Below are positions 58,150 to 64,000 of a stretch of DNA of 64,000 nt, piece after piece. The position numbers and the translations under genes were made by a program. Origin of the DNA: Intestinibacillus sp. Marseille-P6563 (GTDB taxonomy: Bacteria; Bacillota; Clostridia; Oscillospirales; Butyricicoccaceae); the NCBI RefSeq assembly GCF_900604335.1, contig NZ_UWOD01000001.1, positions 496,001 to 560,000 on the forward strand. The letters run 5' to 3'. A model generated the notes under the pieces. The model saw only the letters and a program-made list of their open reading frames with translations, ran no database searches and was not told the origin of the DNA. Every line of letters starts with the position of its first letter. Within the stretch, counting starts at the first letter, position 1.

Positions 58150-58959
58150 TTAACGTTTTTCTACCGAACCCGAAAGCCTGCCCTGTAACGACTCAAAGCT
58201 TATCAGTGCATGGCTTCCCTCGTTTCGGTCATATTTCCACGATGGGAATGGATTGCCTTCCTTATATTTGCCGCCGTTTGCTTCTGTAAGCGCTGCAATC
58301 AAATGTCCTGTTGTGCGTGTTATCGCTTCTTCGGTTAGCGCGAACCGGCGCACTGTCCAGTCATAAATATCCTCTGGTTGCGCTCCGGTTTTGACAGCGA
58401 CAGAATACAGTAGGGCTTCAAAGTCAGGTTTTAAATTTGGCGCGTTATGCGCCGCAATGTCTTTTTCTGCTTGAATGAGTTCGGGGTTGTCCGTTTCATC
58501 CGGCAGATCAATTCCATTTTGCGCAGCAAGGATAGTACGCAGTTGCCCGAAGTTCTTTGGGGTGATCTCTGCATTCACATCCCCTTGCTTCACTTTGATG
58601 GATGCCAATTTGCGCGGTTCGTCACGGCTAGTAGCAATGTACATTTCCACGTATTCTTTCCCGTCCTCTGATTTTTTAATAGGCAGCCGCATTGCCAGTC
58701 TCAAAAAAATCAATAGGCGTAAAAACAATCCGCGTTCTTGCTCTCCGTTCATACGCGCGTCATAGTCCATGGCGTACAAGGCCTCAAGGAATCGCATGCA
58801 AACATATTTGACAGGGAGCGTTTGCTGCGCTACCATAAGCCCCATTTTTGCATCAGAGAATTGTAGATAGTCTGATACCAATATTGGATACAGGGTTAGG
58901 CCATTCCACATGATTGGTTTCCCACGCTGGACGGCATCCTGTTGTTCCCGATTTAACAT
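58150..58959 (-). CDS. Virion assembly protein, possible tail chaperone, 269 aa
   Basis: ATG at 58959 with CGGAGGACAGG; the frame is open upstream without a start site. Helical (MLNREQQDAVQRGKPIMWNGLTLYPILVSDYLQFSDAKMG..., ERGLFLRLLIFLRLAMRLPIKK). It lies 14 bases before the Ig-like structural gene. Size and fold fit tail assembly chaperones of some Gram-positive phages, but there is no frameshift signal to confirm. Confidence 0.62.
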   Translation of the reverse strand: MLNREQQDAVQRGKPIMWNGLTLYPILVSDYLQFSDAKMGLMVAQQTLPVKYVCMRFLEALYAMDYDARMNGEQERGLFLRLLIFLRLAMRLPIKKSEDGKEYVEMYIATSRDEPRKLASIKVKQGDVNAEITPKNFGQLRTILAAQNGIDLPDETDNPELIQAEKDIAAHNAPNLKPDFEALLYSVAVKTGAQPEDIYDWTVRRFALTEEAITRTTGHLIAALTEANGGKYKEGNPFPSWKYDRNEGSHALISFESLQGRLSGSVEKR

Positions 58960-58994
58960 CCTGTCCTCCGTTTTCCTCCTAAAAACACAAAAAA

Positions 58995-59030
58995 GGGGCT
59001 GTAAACCACATTTCTGTGATTTACAGCCCC
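58995..59030 (-). terminator. Late hairpin/terminator before 58959 gene (repeat copy)
   Basis: GGGGCTGTAAATCACAGAAA... with TTTACAGCCCC and TTTTTTGTG on the minus strand; a perfect-arm version of the repeated hairpin. It lies between the genes at 59072 and 58959. Confidence 0.82.
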
Positions 59031-59071
59031 GATTGGCTATCGTCATCCTCCACTCTGGATGATGTATTATA

Positions 59072-59527
59072 TTAAAAAATACACTTTGCAAGAGGTATAT
59101 TTTTATTTTGTTTTAGTTTATCATAAATCGCTTTTGCAAGTTCTTTATAATATTTCATTTCTTGAATACTGTTTCCTGTCGCAACTTCATATAACTTGGT
59201 GCTAAAGTCATACACCTTCTTTTCATCCAGAAGTTGCTTTAAAATTTGCGCAGTGGTTTTTCCGGCTCCTCTTATTTGGATAAAAAAATCTTTTTCAATG
59301 GGGAATTGCAAAGTACCATTTCCCCATATATAGTTTAATTGCCAAGGATATAAAGTAAATCCAAGTTCTTTTTCCACTTCTCGCTTTTGCTCATCATATA
59401 TATGCGCATCTGAAATTTTGAATCCCAAAATCTCGTGCGCAATTACAGGAATCGGCATACTTACGCATTCTCTTGTTGCCTCTTTTATCATGTTTTCGAT
59501 ATATTCATATAAAATTTCAACTTTCAT
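59072..59527 (-). CDS. Short P-loop-like protein, 151 aa
   Basis: ATG at 59527 with GGAGGTGAAAAG. It reads LGFTLYPWQLNYIWGNGTLQFPIEKDFFIQIRGAGKTTAQILKQLL: a Y-P-W-Q segment followed by a GAGKTT Walker-A-like loop, as at the start of terminase or helicase ATPases, but no Walker B follows and the protein ends soon after. It may be an ATPase fragment or a small regulator with a mock P-loop. Confidence 0.6.
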   Translation of the reverse strand: MKVEILYEYIENMIKEATRECVSMPIPVIAHEILGFKISDAHIYDEQKREVEKELGFTLYPWQLNYIWGNGTLQFPIEKDFFIQIRGAGKTTAQILKQLLDEKKVYDFSTKLYEVATGNSIQEMKYYKELAKAIYDKLKQNKNIPLAKCIF

Positions 59528-59688
59528 CTTTTCACCTCCGATATAGAAAGCACATGCCATCCATCTCGCTGGCATCTCAGACGCGCAGATGTTTCTGTTT
59601 CTGCATCTATTCGTAACTTGCACGTTTCACCAATATCATTTTCCAGATTTACTTCAAAGCATTTTTTTACCACATTCTTCTTAATCAT
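59524..59688 (-). CDS. Small hypothetical protein, 54 aa
   Basis: I chose the ATG at 59688 because AAAGGT lies just before it; the frame is open through the tRNA upstream. IKKNVVKKCFEVNLENDIGETCKLRIDAETETSARLRCQRDGWHVLSISEVKR is a small beta-type domain. The stop overlaps the next start. Confidence 0.62.
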   Translation of the reverse strand: MIKKNVVKKCFEVNLENDIGETCKLRIDAETETSARLRCQRDGWHVLSISEVKR

Positions 59689-59705
59689 TTTTTTACCTTT
59701 CTTCA

Positions 59706-59780
59706 TGGCTGGGATAGCTGGATTCGAACCAGCGCATGCGGGAGTCAAAGTCCCGTGCCTTACCGCTTGGCTATACCCCA
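59706..59780 (-). tRNA. tRNA-Gln (TTG)
   Basis: Complete cloverleaf on the minus strand: TGGGGTA/TATCCCA acceptor, D-arm AGCCAAGCGGTAAGGCA, anticodon arm CGGGACTTTGACTCCCG with TTG, T-arm GCTGG-TTCGAAT-CCAGC and encoded CCA. Confidence 0.93.
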
Positions 59781-59784
59781 ATAT

Positions 59785-60072
59785 TTATTGTTCTTTCGGC
59801 TCGTTCGCTGCTTTCTTAATTTGAGCATTGAAGCGAAATCTTGGAATTTTCTTGGCTGGAACCATGATCGGAACATTTTTATATACATTTTGTCTGATTC
59901 TTTCCTTAGTTTGTGCCACTTCAAAAACTCCAAAATCTGCAATATGTACTTTTTCACCGTTAAATATTGTTTCAACAATGCACTTGCATACACTGTCTAC
60001 AATATTCTCGATTGCATAGGCCGATGCACCTGTCTGCTCAGATACCTTTTTACATAGTTCTTTTTTGTTCAT
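59785..60072 (-). CDS. HU-family DNA-binding protein, 95 aa
   Basis: A full HU/IHF fold: NKKELCKKVSEQTGASAYAIENIVDSVCKCIVETIFNGEKVHIADFGVFEVAQTKERIRQN...PAKKIPRFRF. The GFGxF segment is ADFGVF and the arm includes VPAKKIPRF. Phage HU proteins bend DNA in recombination or packaging. It lies beside the tRNA-Gln. Confidence 0.94.
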   Translation of the reverse strand: MNKKELCKKVSEQTGASAYAIENIVDSVCKCIVETIFNGEKVHIADFGVFEVAQTKERIRQNVYKNVPIMVPAKKIPRFRFNAQIKKAANEPKEQ

Positions 60073-60100
60073 ATTGGATCACACTCATAAATCAATCTGC

Positions 60101-60319
60101 TCATTCAAAATCGTAATGCTCAAAAATCCATTTTAGCGCAGAAACAAGTTCATCTTTCGACACGCTGTTGTGCGTTGCCATATTTGCAACATTGTCAATC
60201 GCTAAAATCCTTGTTTGGAACGGAATTGTTTCATCGTTCAGTTTATCTTTTACAATGTCGATTGCCATTCCGTCGGATACATTGAATGTGGGGAACGCAA
60301 TCGTTTTACGCTTTTCCAT
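60101..60319 (-). CDS. Small hypothetical protein, 72 aa
   Basis: EKRKTIAFPTFNVSDGMAIDIVKDKLND...; acidic and helical. Between HU and a zinc-ribbon gene. Unknown function. Confidence 0.68.
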   Translation of the reverse strand: MEKRKTIAFPTFNVSDGMAIDIVKDKLNDETIPFQTRILAIDNVANMATHNSVSKDELVSALKWIFEHYDFE

Positions 60320-60382
60320 TGTCTTTCATTCCTCAATGTTGTGCGAGATTTTATGCAGTTCAGGTAGTAGTCAGTTCATGTA

Positions 60383-60733
60383 TTACATTCCCATTTTTGC
60401 GCCACACTCAGGGCAAAACTTATGAGAAAAATAATATTCTTGGAAAACTTTTTTGCAATGAGAACATTGCGGCTTTCCTCTAAAATCTTTCCATTCTGCA
60501 CAAACAACGGGAAATATTGTTTTATCTTCTGTAAACTCAAATTCTTCTTTTAGCCATTCCAGAACGAAATCAAGTTCATAAGAACCAAACCCAATATCAA
60601 AATCGTTTTTTCCTTCGTTATACCAAAGAATTTCAAAGTATGTACCGATTTTGTTTTCTGTTGCAATGACTTGTGCATATCTTGTCATTATTTTTTTCTT
60701 TTCTTGCAGTTTTGGAGTTGCAAGTTCTGCCAT
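60383..60733 (-). CDS. Zinc-ribbon protein, 116 aa
   Basis: A beta-rich first part (YAQVIATENKIGTYFEILWYNEGKND) and a C-terminal ribbon CSHCKKVFQEYYFSHKFCPECGAKMGM. It resembles the small CxxC proteins of the early operon at the other end of the window. Confidence 0.75.
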   Translation of the reverse strand: MAELATPKLQEKKKIMTRYAQVIATENKIGTYFEILWYNEGKNDFDIGFGSYELDFVLEWLKEEFEFTEDKTIFPVVCAEWKDFRGKPQCSHCKKVFQEYYFSHKFCPECGAKMGM

Positions 60734-60864
60734 TGTTTTACCCCCGCTCCGTCTAAATCACATCATATAAATTTAGAATGGTTCAAGTTTATACCGCTTT
60801 TTGATTCTAAGTCTAATATTGTTTATGCAGTATGTAACCGTAATTCCGGATACTTTCATGTTTT

Positions 60865-61005
60865 CTACCTGCACTTCCATAAACAATAAAAAATAGAAAA
60901 GATGCAACCTGCTGCAAGACATGCCATCACCAATGCCAGCGAAATCATCATAACCATACCTGTAACATCAATAATCGTTTCAAACATTCCTCTATCAATC
61001 CTCAT
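60865..61005 (-). CDS. Small membrane protein, 46 aa
   Basis: ATG at 61005 (or 60987). One long hydrophobic helix (GMVMMISLALVMACLAAGCIFSIFYCLW) with basic end. Short, so only moderately supported. Confidence 0.5.
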   Translation of the reverse strand: MRIDRGMFETIIDVTGMVMMISLALVMACLAAGCIFSIFYCLWKCR

Positions 61006-61592
61006 TCCCATATTATCGGCTGCTATAATTTGCACTAATTTTAGACCTTCGCCTTACAAATCATATTTGCCACCATATTCAGCCAGCGAGTGAATAAGTC
61101 TGAGCATGCAACCCGTCGATCACACACTTCTTACCCAAGCGGCAAGCCGCCTAATCTCGTGCGGGATTGTCACCCGCAGCCCTTACACATCATTCAGAAA
61201 TTGAAACATAATTCTTGTTTTATTTCTGCCTTGTGCCGGGTACGCAACGCCATGTTATACCCTTATTTCTAAGGTTCACGGCAAACATGGTTATTGGATT
61301 CCCTAGGTTTGAACGGTTTTCCACGCCGTCCCTAACTAGGGTTATTCTCCCACAGGAAGCGTCTATTATCCATGCCACAGCGTTGCTGCTTTTGATGTCG
61401 ATATAATTCGCACACATAGTACATAGTTGGCGCTCTCACGCCTTCTGAATCGGTATCGCTATCGGTTCAAAGTTTTCACCAAAAGTATCCCTCTGGCTTC
61501 CACTCCATGAATTACCCCATGTTCTCGGCAGGGTGATTATTCCTTCTTCACCGAGTTAAAATCAGCGCAAATTATAACAGTCGATCTTAAAT
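61006..61592. other. Non-coding, hairpin-rich region before tRNA cluster
   Basis: About 590 bases without a convincing gene. Several GC hairpins are seen: AAGCGGCAAGCCGC (61137), GTGCGGGATTGTCACCCGC (61159), CCCTAACTAGGG (61331) and CTCGGCAGGGTGATT...CACCGAG (61523). On the minus strand a TATAAT lies at 61578-61573. It may be the processed leader of the tRNA transcript or an unknown structured RNA. Confidence 0.4.
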
Positions 61593-61668
61593 TGGTGGTT
61601 CCCCACGGATTCGAACCGTGCCCGGGCGGTTATGAGCCACCTGTTCTCGCCTAGTGAACTATGGAACC
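61593..61668 (-). tRNA. tRNA with CAT anticodon (Met or Ile2)
   Basis: Minus strand: GGTTCC/GGAACC acceptor, D-arm AGTTCACTAGGCGAGAAC, anticodon arm GGTGGCTCATAACCGCC, T-arm CACGG-TTCGAAT-CCGTG, and encoded CCA. Whether it is elongator Met or lysidine-type Ile cannot be told by eye. Confidence 0.88.
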
Positions 61669-61727
61669 AGATATGCGCCATCCGGTGTCAGATCGCGTGT
61701 TCCGTCACGGATTTGGCGCATCTATTC

Positions 61728-61784
61728 GGGAGTGGTCGGAGTCGAACCGACAAGACACGCGATTTATCTTTGGCCGTATCTCCC
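61728..61784 (-). other. tRNA-like fragment without D-arm
   Basis: A perfect T-arm GTCGG-TTCGACT-CCGAC is followed by CACTCCC, which pairs in part with GGGAG at 61784. Only about 57 bases separate the ends, too few for a cloverleaf, and no CCA is present. It may be a decayed tRNA or an unusual D-armless one. Confidence 0.45.
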
Positions 61785-61785
61785 A

Positions 61786-61912
61786 TGGTTGCGCGAGTTG
61801 GATTCGAACCAACACAGGAAACTGCATTTCAACGTCTATCCGGCTTGGCGTTGAGCAGAAACCTTCTTCTACGTTTAACCACGCAAGCTTCTCCCAATTC
61901 GGCTATCGCGCA
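61786..61912 (-). tRNA. Oversized Leu/Ser-class tRNA-like gene
   Basis: Perfect 7-bp acceptor TGCGCGA/TCGCGCA, perfect T-arm GTTGG-TTCGAAT-CCAAC, CCA end and a class-II-like D-arm (AGCCGAATTGGGAGAAGCT). A stem TGCGT/ACGTA with loop GGTTAA could be the anticodon arm (TAA, Leu). The body is about 124 bases, roughly 38 more than a normal tRNA-Leu; a hairpin TCAACG...CGTTGA lies in the extra part. Confidence 0.55.
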
Positions 61913-61917
61913 ATATA

Positions 61918-61993
61918 TGGCATGAGCATGAGGAATCGAACCTCACCACGCGGTTTTGGAGACCGCATCGCCAGCCTTGGAACATGTGCTCCT
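61918..61993 (-). tRNA. tRNA-Trp (CCA)
   Basis: Anticodon arm GCGGTCTCCAAAACCGC with anticodon CCA, T-arm TGAGG-TTCGATT-CCTCA, CCA end. The acceptor AGGAGCA/TGCTCAT has one mismatch. Matches the tRNA-Trp pattern. Confidence 0.85.
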
Positions 61994-62432
61994 ATATACC
62001 CCTTGCGGGGTATGCGTGATTTACGCCCACCAGCGCCCCGGCTTAACGGGGTTCTCAGCTTCCACGAAATTGAAAAACAGTCGATTATCAGTCATGCTGT
62101 TTTCGGTTTCCGACCCTTTTTGGTCGGTACTTGGTGTCGCCACTCAGGATGCTAGGCGACGCGTGCAGGCCGTAATACGTTATCATCCATTCGCATTCGT
62201 GCCTTAAATCCCTTACGGGAGATTGAGTAGCAGAACGGTAAATTTGTTGTGGATAGGCGGTTGCTCATTCCGCCTAGTGTCCTAACTTTGACCTTCCGTG
62301 GTTTGTGGGTCTCAAAAATCGCCGTTTACCCACTCATTCGCCACGTTCGAAATTCTGACGGCTCTATCGGTTTTTATCCGCCCGGCTTTCACGGGTAGTT
62401 CGTCAACTAGCTCCGCCGTGTACTTTGGCGGA
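61994..62432. other. Spacer with multiple hairpins in tRNA cluster
   Basis: 439 bases with many short perfect hairpins: ATACCCCTTGCGGGGTAT (61996), CCCCGGCTTAACGGGG (62036), CCGACCCTTTTTGGTCGG (62111) and GTCGCC...GGCGAC (62136-62160). No gene or standard tRNA seen. They could be processing signals or decayed tRNAs. Confidence 0.45.
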
Positions 62433-62509
62433 TGGTGCCATTGACTGGACTTGAACCAGTGACATACGGTCATTTACGCCGATTGCTCTACCTACTGAGC
62501 TACAATGAC
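62433..62509 (-). tRNA. tRNA-like gene with non-standard anticodon arm
   Basis: Acceptor GTCATTG/CAATGGC, textbook D-arm TAGCTCAGTAGGTAGAGCA, T-arm ACTGG-TTCAAGT-CCAGT and CCA end. The anticodon arm ATCGGCGTAAATGACCGTA pairs only as CGG/CCG around a 9-base loop CGTAAATGA, so the anticodon is undetermined. Confidence 0.65.
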
Positions 62510-62766
62510 ATGTGTGGGGAGTCAACATTACTCGACTCCCCGTCCGGCATCCACCGGACCTCTCTGTTATATGCGGGTGATGATTTGCACATCACATGGT
62601 TGATACTGCCCGTGGATTTGCTAGACCCCATCAGGGTACGGGAGCGTACTTTCATCGAACCTTCCGTTTAAGCGTCTACTTTTGCAACCACGCCATTTGT
62701 GTGTGTTCAGGCCATTCGGTTGCTTTACATCGCCACACACTAACGCTCTATTCCGCCACCGCATAT

Positions 62767-62840
62767 TGGAGCACGAAACGGGAGTCGAACCCGCGTTCCC
62801 GGCTTGGAAGGCCGGTGTACTACCGCTGTACGATTCGTGC
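62767..62840 (-). tRNA. tRNA-Gly (TCC)
   Basis: Acceptor GCACGAA/TTCGTGC, D-arm ACAGCGGTAGTACA, anticodon arm CCGGCCTTCCAAGCCGG with TCC, T-arm CGGG-TTCGACT-CCCG, and CCA end. Canonical. Confidence 0.93.
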
Positions 62841-63197
62841 ATGTGCCGGTCTTTCCCGGCTGTCATCCGTTTTTCGGGAACGGCATTCCATATTCATTCA
62901 CAAAAACTGTATGCAGCAAAAATCAAACGGTGTTCAAATAACCCTGATCTCTAATCCTGTTCACGGATTACCTCCTTACAAAACTTTAGAATGAATCTTC
63001 TGGCGAAATGCGAATTTGTCGTATCTGGCAAATACGCGCTGGCCCGCCGCAGCCGACTTACATCTTCATATCTTTTGCGTCACAAACAAACTGACTACAT
63101 CGTTTCATTTTTCTCACCTTTCTTTCCCGGACTTTTATCCGTAAAACCTATCGCCGCGTCCTCATGCAGACTAAGCGATCATATTTATTCACGTATT
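62841..63197. other. Intergenic region upstream of tRNA cluster
   Basis: About 360 bases. Apart from small symmetries (CCGGTCTTTCCCGG at 62846; CCGTTTTTCGGGAACGG at 62868) I see no gene or promoter with confidence. Confidence 0.35.
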
Positions 63198-63440
63198 TCA
63201 CGCAGGCTCGTATGTCTTTTGAAATATATCCGGTTTGCATGGATAAAATTCTCGATTTACACCCTTAATGATATAGTCTCCCACACTTGCATGAAGGTTC
63301 CCTTCTAGTGTATGAATCACTAAACCTACTTTCGGTATGATTTCAAACGATTCCGGGTCAATAAATTCGCATATTTCTGCATGGTTTGACCCATTCCATT
63401 GAACTGCATCAATTACAACAGGTTTCTTGCGATATTTCAT
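63198..63440 (-). CDS. Conserved phage protein, 80 aa
   Basis: ATG at 63440 behind AATGGAGATTGAT. KYRKKPVVIDAVQWNG...VGDYIIKGVNREFYPCKPDIFQKTYE is a very widespread small phage protein; it is beta-rich and of unknown role. Confidence 0.82.
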   Translation of the reverse strand: MKYRKKPVVIDAVQWNGSNHAEICEFIDPESFEIIPKVGLVIHTLEGNLHASVGDYIIKGVNREFYPCKPDIFQKTYEPA

Positions 63441-63516
63441 ATCAATCTCCATTTCATTTTACAATCAATACTGGATTGTAAATCATTTGATCGAACATTG
63501 TGCTACGCTGACATGA

Positions 63517-63876
63517 TTACTTTTGCAAATCGTATAAGCTACCTACTATTTCAATGTTTTCCCATGCGTAAAACCTGCCATCGTACCTACTTAAATGAAT
63601 TGATTTGTTCAATCTTTGTTTCATCCATTCATCAGCCTTTTTAGTAAGAGAAATTTCTCCTGGAAGCAATTGGATAATGTTGTAGCAGTCTGTTTCTTCT
63701 GGTGAAATACATTCTGTGCTATGTTGCTGTTTATAAACAATAACATAGCCAATTGGTCTTTTTAACAATATTGCTTGTCCATCCCAAATTTCTTTTCCAA
63801 CTACACCTTCGGCAATGATATCGCCTTCTCGTAACGTTATACCATGAATATCTTTTCTTGGTATCGCTTCTCTCAT
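63517..63876 (-). CDS. YopX-like phage protein, 119 aa
   Basis: REAIPRKDIHGITLREGDIIA at the start and WENIEIVGSLYDLQK at the end fit the pattern of the YopX family (G-x-x-x-x-x-G-D-I ... E-V-I-G-N-I-Y). These are common early phage proteins with no known function. ATG at 63876 behind AAGAGGTGAGGA. Confidence 0.7.
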   Translation of the reverse strand: MREAIPRKDIHGITLREGDIIAEGVVGKEIWDGQAILLKRPIGYVIVYKQQHSTECISPEETDCYNIIQLLPGEISLTKKADEWMKQRLNKSIHLSRYDGRFYAWENIEIVGSLYDLQK

Positions 63877-64000
63877 TTCCTCACCTCTTACATTTTTAAT
63901 ACAATAAAAAGGATGATATTACAATCTACAACCTGTTCACATTTTTGCTACTTAACGCCTAGACGCACATTATTTTTGTCAGCTTATATGCTATTAGCTG
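63877..64000. other. Window end without visible gene
   Basis: 124 AT-rich bases with no open frame of note; probably the upstream region of the YopX-like gene or the edge of another gene. Confidence 0.3.

Noticed and set aside
57056-58153. 365-codon plus-strand frame
   Set aside because: Lies antisense to the Ig-like structural gene; basic, Cys-rich composition and no start site.
61220-61417. 65-codon minus-strand frame in the hairpin-rich region
   Set aside because: No ribosome site and it overlaps several hairpins; not counted as a gene.

Overview
The window is part of a temperate phage genome, most likely from a gut Clostridia host of the Oscillospiraceae/Faecalibacterium type. That host call is an inference from moderate-to-low GC, AGGAGG ribosome sites, GTG/TTG starts, a RepL-family replication protein and many very small CxxC proteins; no host gene fixes it. 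The left edge cuts a gene (YqaJ-type exonuclease).

Layout. (1) 1-17.3 kb, plus strand: an early operon with YqaJ/RecT recombination, SSB, a DnaD-like initiator and a helicase loader, a RusA resolvase gene broken by a miniature IS605-type element, three DNA methyltransferase-type genes, then about thirty tiny early genes, many of them zinc-ribbon proteins built from shared pieces. (2) 17.4-25 kb, mostly minus strand: a plasmid-like block with RepL, 23-bp iterons, HTH and ribbon-helix-helix regulators, a sigma-like protein and a large LPD29-type polyvalent protein. (3) 25-32.3 kb: a switch region with a Panacea-domain protein, a short RNA with its own promoter, antirepressors, a secreted protein and a tyrosine integrase. 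(4) 32.3-60 kb, minus strand: the late region, split into three blocks: tail/baseplate/fibre (32.3-40.2), head and packaging (44.7-53.1), and a further structural block (56.7-59.5). (5) 59.5-64 kb: HU, a tRNA cluster and small early-type genes.

The most unusual feature is a cassette present three times (29.2-31.3, 41.2-44.7 and 54.9-56.3 kb). Each copy carries a ribbon-helix-helix repressor, a two-hairpin RNA whose stems co-vary while one loop is conserved, a nearly invariant 86-aa protein of unknown function, and a Bro-N/KilAC antirepressor. In two copies the antirepressor has its own consensus promoter followed by a terminator-like leader hairpin and then a second Bro gene. The cassettes lie at the borders between late-gene blocks, and one truncates the major capsid gene.

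An intact TnpB with its omegaRNA end sits in one cassette. Two 164-bp derivatives without tnpB, keeping both ends and the omegaRNA-like scaffold, sit in the sister cassette and in rusA. An IS110 element with a long 5' non-coding region lies beside the terminase block. The truncated capsid gene, broken rusA and absence of recognisable tail-tube and tape-measure genes suggest a rearranged or decaying prophage, although missing genes may lie outside the window.
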